Source: Owenia fusiformis | Taxonomy: Eukaryota > Annelida > Polychaeta > Sabellida > Oweniidae | Direction of reading: 5' to 3' | Assembly (NCBI GenBank): GCA_903813345.2 | Contig: CAIIXF020000009.1 | Location: 17,635,759 to 17,699,758 of the forward strand | Length of the DNA stretch: 64,000 bases | Shown here: in pieces, positions 11,645 through 23,600 of the stretch | Position numbering within the stretch: the stretch's first letter is position 1 | How the letters are laid out: each line of letters starts with the position of its first letter | Notes under the pieces: generated by a model | Databases searched by the model: none | What the model was told of the DNA's origin: nothing | The model's input: only the letters and a program-made list of their open reading frames with translations | Position numbers and translations under genes: made by a program

Positions 11645-14600
11645 CTGCAAGAGAAATTATCCATTTCAAAAACATGTACAGTTTAAATCTTATTTATTTT
11701 AACATATCTGAAGACATCAAAATATTAAATTATGTTGCTGTATTCTTTAAAACAACAACATCTCAACTCAACCAATGATTATTGTCCATTGTGATGATAC
11801 TCATCACAACTTATTGTGTGTCAACTAGGAATATGGTCTGATTTAGTTGGTTACATTTTGTGTTGTGATATCCTTCATACATTTTAAGTGTGATGGTTTT
11901 CATGTATTACTCTTAGTGTTATGACCCCCAATTAAGGCTAAGATTTCTCATTGTGATTTATTGTCATAGTTTTCATAATTCTCAGTTTTTGTTTGATTAT
12001 CTAATGAGAAGCCATTTCTTTAAATTTCTCTGATTTATTAGACATGTTTGAGCATTGTACTTGTATACAATTGGAACTTTGTAGTTTGCACAGCAAAATA
12101 TTTGAATTCCAGATTTCTTTAAAACCAACATTTTAATTAGAAAATATTGTTTCAATGAAAATCTTTCCATTCATGTCCCATTGTAAAATACAGTACCAGC
12201 TTAAGCTTAACATCTTTAATCTCTATTAAAATGTACAAACCTTGCTCTAATTGGATAGATACACTCCTGTTGTATTGTTGTACAAATGGTAAGTTGGGGT
12301 TGATGTACTGATTAATCCTTGGCTCATCACATTCCTACAACCATAGTAAGTTAAATAAAAAATGAAATATGAATGAGTTCTTGTGAAATAGGGGAAATGA
12401 GAAAAGATTCTTGGAGATTTGGGAATTAGCCAATTAACATCTTTTGTCAAAAATATAGATGAATTCCAAGGTTTTTGTTGCTCTCAAAAAGTGAAAATGT
12501 ACAATAGATTCTTTATACAACAAAATATGTACAAGATAAACTTACATGTCCAAAGTGTGTGTCCATACCACAGTTGTAGCAACATGTGATCTCATTCTCA
12601 CGATACTTCTTACTTCCCATTACAAGTTTCTCCCCAGGAATTGTCTGAAACATAGCAAAATATCCAGTTCATTTGGTTGTGTAGTTTACTAGTTTATGGT
12701 TTGGCATCTTTTGTTACCTAATACTGTCCTTTGTTCTCACACATCAACTTCTTGAAACAATAGAGAACATATTAATGCTAAATAAACATCTAAGTACATG
12801 TAATTGTTAGTATATAATGTTAGGTATGGTTTTGTTGAGTTCAGATGTTGAGCTGCAATGAGAATATGTACATTGTACATATTGTACAGGGTGGTCCAAA
12901 AAAGTAATTTACAATTTTGATTGTGCTGCATTTGTAACAATAAGATGTAAGTTTTGTGTGATGCAAATTTTATTTATCATATACCATCATAATGTGAGCA
13001 CAGACCAATAGTTTGTAATGTGCTCAATCAAAGCTCCTTGCATACATTGTAATGTCCCTGTCCATGTTGATGTAAGGAATTCTCCTAATATCTGTTTTAA
13101 AGTATCCCCACCAAAAAGCTTTATAGAGGATATGTCTTGAGAATGTGCAAGTCAGGTGTGAACCATGCAATGGGGAATGAGTCTGTCTTCAGGGAAGTAA
13201 TGATCGAGATTTTAAAGTGAAGTATTAGAGCAGTGCAGTTTATTGCTTCATCTTGCCGATGGAAAACAGTATCCATGTCAACTCCTCGCTTCTGCTCCAG
13301 TGCAAGGATAAATTTTCTTCTCATAACTTCAATGTATCTGTCCATGTTCACAGGAAATGAATGCCCATTAGCATCCTCAAACCAGTACGTCCCAGTATTA
13401 CCATTATGACCTAACTTTCTAACTTTCACCAAAAATGAACTAAATGCTCTAAATGAACGCAAAACAACTCAAGTGAAGAAATCTTTCTTCCTCCAACTCT
13501 AATATTAAACACCTCAATTTGCACAATATAATAGCTTTGATTAACTTAACATATATACATTGTCAAGTACTATGTTTATCAGTTCAGAGACTGTACATAC
13601 ACTTGACCTTCAAGATTTACAGTGTGCAATATTGTTCACAGTAAACAGATGGGAAGAACAGAATAACACAGCAATAAAACATTCATGAAGTATAGATAGC
13701 AAAGACAACACACAGGCGTGTAATACTCAAATACCATAAAGAAGACACTGCATGGACCATTCGGCTGACAATTCAGTGATGGCAGAAAAAACTTTGATGG
13801 TTGCAGATATATTCAAATTCAAATCAAAAATCATAAATGGATGCCTGTTTGGGAATTTCACAGATTGGGAAGCAATAAAAAATCTGAAGAATTTGCCAAT
13901 AAGGGAAGATGATATTGTTATTAGTTCATACCAAAGATCAGGTACAGCATGGATAATAAACATATACAGGTACAGGGTTATACCATTCTTAGTACATTGT
14001 TTATTTATAATGGGGCATTTCAGTATAAGTGATGATATAGTATTATCCTCTGGAAATGGAGATTGAGTTTCACAGCAAGTCTGGAGGGAAATACACATAC
14101 TCCATGCTCATGCTGCCTCCTTCATTCAAAGTCTGGAAAAAGACATACTTGTTTAAATCATCTAAAATTCATTAAATCCTGGGCTTAAATCCTATATCCA
14201 AGGCCACATGTTCTTGACTAAACAAACAGTGTGCTATGGAATGATATTATACTGTACCAGTACAGTATACAGAATATAATTGAATAATGAAGGAATATTT
14301 TTCTATCACCTTTTTTCTCTGACATGTATGAAGGCTTAGTGCAAGACTTAATCCATGGATGTCCCCAGTGCTTTGAGCCTCTGCCCCCCCCCCCTCTCTA
14401 CATTGTATTGCTGTTGTTAATATGAGAGGTGTAACACATGACTTGATACAAGCCTTATAGCTTTTTTCACAGAAGAATATGAAGATGTGTACTTGTAAAA
14501 TATCATTCAGGAACTCACTGGGCAGTTGAGCTGATAGACCTGGTTAGAAAGGAAGGAAACACAGAACTTGTGAAGCAGAGTCATATCACCGACAGGTTCC

Positions 14601-17600
14601 ATTGGTTTGAGATGGCCAAACAATGTAAGTATAAACAAGATCATTTTTAAATGCAATGGAAATTTTGTTAAAAGTGCATTCAAAATAATATTCATGGACA
14701 ACTATTCAGGAAAATATACCAGTGGTTTCACTTTCATTTTGACATGGAGTTATCCATTATATTTACAAAATACTACATATTTTAGGTTTAAGGTGAAAAT
14801 CATATCAGCATTAAAAACTGCAACATGTTATAGCCAAAAAAAGAGTGGAGATGATGATGGCAATTTAGTGTTTTATTTGTTTTCCTCTTCCTGCGTCCCA
14901 TGTGTCCCATTTTATACAAATGAGAGAAACACAAATGGCAACAAAAGAACTGACTGAAACCCATATAAAATAAAACAATCTAACAAATAGTAACTGTATA
15001 TGTTTCATATATAACTGTAATATCTGCAGACACTGATGGCAAAGTTGATGATATCTTTACATATGAGGGGGATGGCAAATGCCTTGATGACATCACAATG
15101 GCCCCCTCCCCCAGGATCCTGGTCACACATCTGGGTTATGACTTTATGCCTGAAGGGGTGAAAACTGGCAAATGCAAGGTAGACGAAATTAAAGTGGTCA
15201 TCCATAACCTAACTGGTGTCCTAAAATAAATGAGTACATGTACAGTATAGCCATTTGTTATAATCAATATAAGACCATGAGGAACTGATCTGTGATGCTC
15301 CAGGAAAGCCTTTAGCAAATTATATACAGTCTGCACGTTAAATTATTTTATGCAATATCATTGCCTTATTTATCATTCCTCAGAAGAGTTGTTCTGTTTA
15401 AATATTTTACAAAGGCAATGGTCTTTGTTTTTCTACAAATGTTTCAAGTTGTTTTGCAATTAACATACAATGTCATTTGATGAAACAGAATTCAATATCT
15501 AAATTACTTTAAGTCTCCATGATAAAATTCATTGATAATATTTGAAATCACATGATAACTCAGTTTTGAATAGGCCATATTTGTTTAATAATTAAAACAG
15601 TGTAAGTGTTATACAGGAATATTTACATACAAAAATTAATGAGATAGGTGTGAAGAACAAACCATAGGCCACAATATATGAGCTCTGAAACCTAGTGTTG
15701 AGCTTCTTTATTATTTTCAGACCATTGTTGTGTTGAGGAACCCCAAGTCAGTGCTAGTGAGCCAAGTACATTTGTACAATGTGTTTGGCAATAATTACAC
15801 CACCAGACCTACCCTAGATATACTCCTTAATAGCCATCTTAGAGATGATAATGACAAAGGTAAGATGGTAATATTCCCATCCCTTACATTCCATTGATGG
15901 AAATTCTGACCAAGTGAATGTTCTGTAATCCTGCCAAAGAGGGAACAGTGTGCACTAATTTCAAAGGCACTTCTTTGTGATTATGCATTCCACTTATTTC
16001 AAAGTCACTCCTTAATGATTATGTATCCCACTAATTTCAATGTCACTCCTATGTGATTATATGTTTATTCTTTAGTTCTATATGGTACATGGTTAAGTCA
16101 TGTGACAAGTTGGTGGAAACAGAGAGAGGCTACAAAAGATCACATCTTCTTTCTAAGATATGAAGACATGAAAAAGGTACAGTTCAACCACTTAACAATT
16201 TCTCTGTAAGACCTGATCAATATTAATATTTAACAAAATATCATTTTCTTTTATTTAGAAGTACAATAAATAAAAAAGATGGATCACTGTAGACTGGTTT
16301 ACATATACATGTTCACTACATGTACACTTTATGTACATATGATTTGGGAACAATGCTTGCATTTGGGTCGCAATGTTTTATTTCATGTATCTTTTCAGTT
16401 AGTGGTCCAATTCTCAAAATTGCACTCAAAATTACCTGAGTTTTCCCTGACTTTCTCAAACTTTACTAACCATTTTGGCCATTTTGAGACATTTCTCATA
16501 TTCCCTGGGTAATCTTTGTCAGAAATCAATTTTGTGTTGGTTGAATTTGCATTTTGAACCCTAGGTAACTTTAGCACTTAACAAGATAACATGAATATTC
16601 TTAAATATTATTTGTTAAAGAATTTTTTAATTTGCAATATCGTAGATGATGCTTGTAATTTTGTCATTTACTATATATCTGCTTCTTGCTTGAATTGCTT
16701 CACTTCAACAACATAAAGCATAATTATTAATTTATTTTTTTCTGTTAGGATATGAAAGGAGTTATACATAAACTAGCATCATTTCTAAACAAAGATCTGG
16801 ATGAAGAAACAATTTCCAAAATAGTTCACCACCTAACCTTTGAACAAATGAAAGCTAACCCATCGACTGGTGATGCATTTACTCGCGTGAAGAAATCCAG
16901 TAAAATAGATGACACTACCCCCGCTGCACATATGAGGAAAGGTAAACCAGCAAACATATCATTATCTTAGTAATACATGTATAATATAAATAAGATATGT
17001 TTGATCACATGTTAATTAAGGAATAAATACTGATAGGCAATTCAATATTGTGAAATTGGAGTTTGACAGTACAGTAGAAAGAGGACAAACTGAAGGTAAG
17101 TTCACCTGTACTGGCATTATGTCCAATGAGTGCGAAATGTTATGTCACAGGACAGTGCAGATTCCCGAAAACAGAATACACAATGAACAGGTATTTTTCT
17201 ATTGAGAATTAGAGAAAGACTATGCTGCAATCTGATTGGATGAGAAACTCTGATAGAGCATGGTCAAGTTCGAATATTGCATTCTATACAGCTTACATTT
17301 TTCCAACTCTCATCAAAATCAGAAGAAACGTTTAATATTGTCCTCTTTCTTGCAGGTGTTATATCAAACTGGAAGCAACAAATGACAGTAGCACAGAGTG
17401 AAAGGATTGATGCTTTCTATAGTCCACGTTTGAATGCCATTGGGCTGACATTTCATTACGAATAGATTTAGAAAAGTCACACATTCAAACACTGTTGTAA
17501 CTGACCAAAACACTATGAAAGTGTGTACTAAGGATTGGGTCATTAACATTGTTTTCTGGCAGAGGGTGAGAGTTATTAGATATCAGAAATATAAGGATCA

Positions 17601-20600
17601 TCAAGGATCATATTTGTAAAAAAGAAGCAACAATTTTGTAGCAGCCATATTTGAAAACCCTTCTTCAGTAGAAGTCTAATTCTCATTAGATAATATTAGG
17701 TTTTGAACAAATCCGGTAACCAGAATTTGGGTTACCAATATTCACATTTTTTTCATGGAACGGTGACCATTTTGAATTAAGTGGCTATATTAATTTCTTC
17801 TTGAGGTCACATGTCCCTGAAGCATGAGCATATGCAATTTGAGCCAAATCTGTCAACTATCATTTTGAGTTATCAAAGGCATATGGATGGATGGACTTCC
17901 TTTCAATATCCCCACTCAAACTTCATTGGAATTATTAACTTTTTACACAAAATTTATTACGTCTGAATTTATTGACCAAACACGTAAGGAATGACCAATC
18001 TGAGATTGAGGAATATGACAGTGACATAATATATGAATTATTGATCCTTCTAACGATAGTAAATGAAAATGATAAGTGCTTGTACTCACTGATAGATGAA
18101 ACTGCCTCCAATGATCTGGGCACTCCTACAAATATATAACAAAACATATCTAGCACAATGATAGGCAGATATAAATATCATATCTGTGAGGAAACCAAGT
18201 TGTTTTTTGAATGATGTAAGATGAAAATTAATTACACATTCACCAAAAATGGACTCTGCCAATTTTACTGCAATTTTGTTGCTGTTTTTTTTCAATTTCA
18301 TTTGTATAGTTTTGAGTCTAGCAACTTTCAGCCAAGTAATATTTACTACTGTAACCGTAAAAATTGTTGAGGAGCCTCAATTTTAGACTATAATATTCAA
18401 AGATTATTAAAGAAATGACAATAAAATTACTTTAATAGTTTTTCTTTAATCACCAACGCAATAATCAATCAAATGACAGAACAAGTCGTGTTGGGCTAAA
18501 ATGGACGATCATTTGTTCCAATTCTTATTTTATAAAATAATAACCGCCCAAAAGCGCCCAACACGACCTGGACGTAGAAATTATTACATTTACGCTTTTA
18601 TCAATACAATTGCCTAATAACTACTGCTGTATCAATCGTTTTGAGAAGTTAGCTAACACCTCGATGGGAGTTCTTATGTATCTCTTATAGCAGTCACTTG
18701 ACCACCTTCCCAACACTTTTAACTCCCATTCTTCGAATTGGGCGTTTGCCCCTGACGTAGCACCTCCAATTCTATAGCTATGTCCACTGTATTTTTTAGG
18801 ATCAATACCTATTATTGATAAACACGTTCTAGTATGACTGACAAAGACTTTGCGTGATAGAATTGAACCATTGTTCAGAACGAATAACGGTGTATCTTTT
18901 TTATTTCCAATGAAAAGTGACAGGTTGTTCTTCATGGCGCATACTGCGCATACGTTTTGATCTGGCCTGGCCGTGAGCCAACCCACTCCATGCATGAACG
19001 CTTACAATCAGTATACCTATTAAAACCTATTTATAGGATAAATATTTAAATATCACTTCACATGGAGTGGCTTTGTGGCTCTTTATCCTAACATAAATTT
19101 CATCCCCTATATTGAATTCATCTTGTTAATTCTCATATTGTAAGAGTCCCCAAGTCAAACTTACCCTATTTATATGCCCATACATGTGGCACCTATTGCA
19201 TTCTATGTACCTAGATTTCTGAGGTGCTCCACAGTTCCTCTGAATGTGTCCAGGGAGTGAACAGTTGAGGCAGAGAGAGTTGGGGCAGTTTCTCTGGAGA
19301 TGGCCATCCAACCCACACAGAATGCAAACAGCTATTTTCTAAATACAAGATTCAAAGAATCACACTCTGTGATTAATCAATATACCGTATATTGAACTGA
19401 TCAATATATATCAGAGTGCAAAGTCACAAAACTTTTGGCTCCAATGTAAGTGGAAATACATATATTTTTAGCAGATTTTCAATCATCATTTGGATACCAC
19501 AGGATTCGTGAACATTTCAGCTTTACTGAGAAGCAATCAAAATACGGACATATAAATCGATTAAAGAGATAATTGAATAAAATTGTATGGAATTCATGTG
19601 AAGGAATTTGAAAATCATATGGATAGGTGAAAAACTATGTGCATGAAGCATATTAATAGGATTAAAATTTAGGCTATAGACAAGGTGGCATATTGCCAGT
19701 GTACATAGGATACATAGTAAGTCTGTATATTGCAACCACAATGAAGGCAATCAACAAACATTAATTGGTGAGGCCTCCGAAGGGCTATTACAAACAAAAA
19801 TTGAAACTTTTAACAAAGTGCTCCACATAATGGCATCTTACTCTGATACGTGATACTGATATTTCTAGCCAAGTACAACCATGTCGGGTAGAGCACGGTC
19901 AAAGCGAAAACGAAACAAAAGTCGCAATAAAACCAAAGGGAGAAAGTCCTACAGTGCAACACCATCATCATGGGATGAGGATGATAGCAGCTATTCATTT
20001 TCGCCACCAACTAAGCAGCAAAATGTTGGAAATGACGATACATTCTCAACACCTATGACACAGAATAAGCTGTCTACTAAACATGATGATGATGACACAC
20101 AGATACCAGACACTCAAAACAGCAGTGCCTCTCCATCACTCATTTCCACAGGAAGTACTACTCAACAAAATGCTCCTATTAAAACCAAAGTTTCTGATGA
20201 GCAGAACCACATTAACAAGCCAACAGTTCCTAATAAAACTAGCCACCAATCCAGCACGGCAGAATCTTTACAAAATGAATTGTTACTGGATGTCAAAGCC
20301 AAGCTCATAAAGGCAGTTAAAGAGGATCTAGTGCTTGCTGTTAGGGCTGATATTCTTCGTGAAGTAAAAGACATAAAACGGCACATCTTGAATATTGAGC
20401 AAAAATTACAAGTGGATCTGGATGCTTTCAAGCAAGGCGCTCTTGCTTTTGAGCATAAAATCAACAAACAAGTTAAGGAGATGGACAATCGTATGAGTCA
20501 GCTTGAAGCCTCTCAGAATGCTGACAGAGGTGAGCGCCAATTAGACGATTTCCCCCAGACCGTAGCATAATTGTGAGAAATGTGCCATATCACAAAAATG

Positions 20601-23600
20601 AAAATGTGACTGCCAAAGCTCAAACCTTAATTGCAGAAGGTTTTGGCTTAGATAAAGATATAGTGATGAACTCTGAACGTACCAAGATGAGAAATGACAA
20701 ACCAGGTATTGTGAAAGTTCAGCTAAACTCAATAGAATCTAAGGTGAAAATATTGAGAAATAAAAAACAATTGAAAAACAAACAAAAGTTCAGCAATGTA
20801 TACGTTAATGGAGCGAAATTGCACACAGAAAGACTGATAGAGATCAACACTAAACAACTTCTCAGATATGTCCCTGGTGGTGAGCGATATAGGATGACAG
20901 CAAATGGCAGGCTGATCGAAAAATCATATGATGAGGAAGAACAACAGAATGATGATGGTAATTGGCAGACTGTCAATAATTCAAGATCTAGGACCTCAAG
21001 AGGTCGTGGGGCACCAAGCAGAGGCAGTGGACAGACAAAGATGCGAGGCAACAATAGACCGGCTTACAATATTCCCCATGGTGAAAATGAAGATGACTGG
21101 CGAGCGAATGAAGCTGTTAGATCTAAGGCCCCTAGAGGACGTGGTGTAAGATCTGGAGCTCGAGGTCTACATGCTGAAGTTAACAATTCATGGGGAACTA
21201 ATGATTAGGATGTATCCCAGCCCACTATCAAGATAGCTCATATTAATGTTAATGGCTGGACAGATTTCAATCTTGAGCTAAGGAAACATATCATCACATT
21301 CAATGATAGTGACATAATCTGTATAAACGAAACTCATATTAATAATGATGATATCATTAGAAACACTTTTGAAAATAAGTACATTTGGTTTGGACACAGG
21401 AGGAAAACTGTTCATAAAAAATCACCAAAAGCATATGGTGGAGTTGGAATGTTTGTGAAAAGGAATTTAATTGACATTTATAACATAGAAGTAATAGATA
21501 AACATTATGATGGCATACTTGCTATTCAGTTCATTGATAAAATTTCCAAATACACATTTATAATTTATTGTACATATCTTCCACCGGCAGAATCAGTTTA
21601 TGGCAGAAATGCTGATGGATTTTTTAATCATTTGACATCTCTCATATATCTGTATTCCCAATCATGCGATGCTTATTTTATAGTTGGTGATTTGAATGCA
21701 CGTATTGGGAATAAAGATGATTATATACCCCAAATAGATAGTATTTTAGAGAATAATAAACGTAGGAATTTAGATAGTGTTTCAAATAGTCATGGAAATA
21801 GCCTATTAGAATTTTTAAAAGATACAAAAATGTGTATTGTTAAACTTGGTTTCTTTACAAGCTATGCTTCTGTAAATACTTAATATCATGAAAAATGGTA
21901 AACCTTAGTACATCCTACATTTATTTGATATGAAATATGCGATCATTGATATCATTTTTGTGCTGTTAAGTGTGGATCTTTTAATTTTTTAGTCAAATTT
22001 GGGCGTGTAACCAGTGATTTAGATAATTTTACATGTTGTAGAACGCAGGGTAAATCTGTCGTAGATTATTTTATTGTACCGCATGACATTTTAAGCAACT
22101 GCAAGCAATTTCAGGTAAAATTGTGCACCGATATTATTCAGGAACTTGACATTGAACATTTGTTGAACGATAGATGTAAGTCACCTGACCATTCACTATT
22201 GTCATTAGAATTTTGTATTCAAATTCAAGTAAATGATGAGGATGCTTCATTTTCTAAGCATTTAGAAGATGATACAGATGCTATTGATAGTAACACTAAT
22301 GATTACAGTTATTATAAGGGTGCAATTTATAATACACGTAATATGCCAGCAAACTTTATGGAATCACATAGGCTGAAAAATATTGTTTTAGACTGGATTC
22401 AAAAAATTGAGCGTCATTGATCAAGATTGCATTGATGGTGAATATGATAGTCTATGTACAATTATATTAAAAGAAATGAATGATAATTTAAAAAGATTTG
22501 GAGCTTTTTGTCATAAAAAATCGAAACCTTAATTGGACAGATGAACTTAGCGTACTATGGAAAGATATGCATGAAAAAGAAAAGTTTTTTTTGAAATGTA
22601 CAGGTAGACAGCATATGAAAGCAATGTATAGAAATGATTTTAAATATGCAGCCAAATTATTTGATAAACAGCTCCGTTTTGCAAAGAGAAAATATGATAG
22701 GAATATACTTGAATCTATAGAAAAGGCCAATGATAGCAATCCAAAGGAGTTTTGGAACTTTATAAAAACAACTGGCCCGAAACGTAAGAAATGTATTCCT
22801 CTTGAGGTATTTGATGATAATGGTAATTTAGATTATAAAGCAGAATCTGTAATTAAAAAATGGGAAAATGATTATAAGAAGTTGTACAGTGTAAATAGTT
22901 TAAATTTTGATAATCAATTCTATAAAACTGCTATGGAGCAAAAAGACTCGTTGGAAAATGCTTGTCAAAATGATACTTCAGCAGGTAGAGCTCTAGGTGC
23001 TCTAATTAATAAGTGCAAGTTTAATGGAGACATAGGATTTAATACTTTTACAAAATTATTTAAAGCTTGTGTATTGCCAGTGCTACATTATGGAGTCGGA
23101 GTATGGGGAGCACATGATTATTTAAAATATTGTAATTTAATTTATGATAGAGCACAAAGGTATTATGCAGGAGTACACAAATTTGTGCCTTTACATGCTT
23201 TGCATGGAGATTTTGGGTGGACACCTTTAATTTTAGAACAGCAAATTGAATTAGTTCGATTATTTAACCGCCTATCATGGCTGGAAGATGGGAGACTGAC
23301 AAAGAAAATATTTTTATGGGACATTAAATGTAAGAGTAAATGGTCTCAAACTGTAAAAAGCATTTTAGAGAAATGTAATCTTACTGAACATTTCAATGAT
23401 ATGACATATTGTGATACAAAAATTGTGCTAAAAAATCGTATGGATGATTATAAAAATAGATGGCCAGATATGGTTAGTTCAAAACCAAAGTTAAGGACTT
23501 ATGCAACTTTTAAAAATAATTATGAAACTGAAAAGTATTTGACATTGAATTTAAGTAAATATGAACAGTCACTTTTAGCACAATTGCGTATGGGTATTTT

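Noticed and set aside
13727-14098. 123-codon minus-strand ORF over the first sulfotransferase exon
   Set aside because: The plus strand encodes a recognisable PAPS loop with further exons in phase; the minus frame has no similarity.
14607-14957. 116-codon plus-strand ORF MRWPNNVSINKII...
   Set aside because: It begins in a shifted frame of sulfotransferase exon 2 and runs through the intron; it has no domain.
20162-20488. 108-codon minus-strand ORF
   Set aside because: It is antisense to the LINE ORF1 coiled coil, whose frame has the expected domain order.
20719-21054. 111-codon minus-strand ORF
   Set aside because: Antisense shadow of the ORF1 RNA-binding and RG-rich region.
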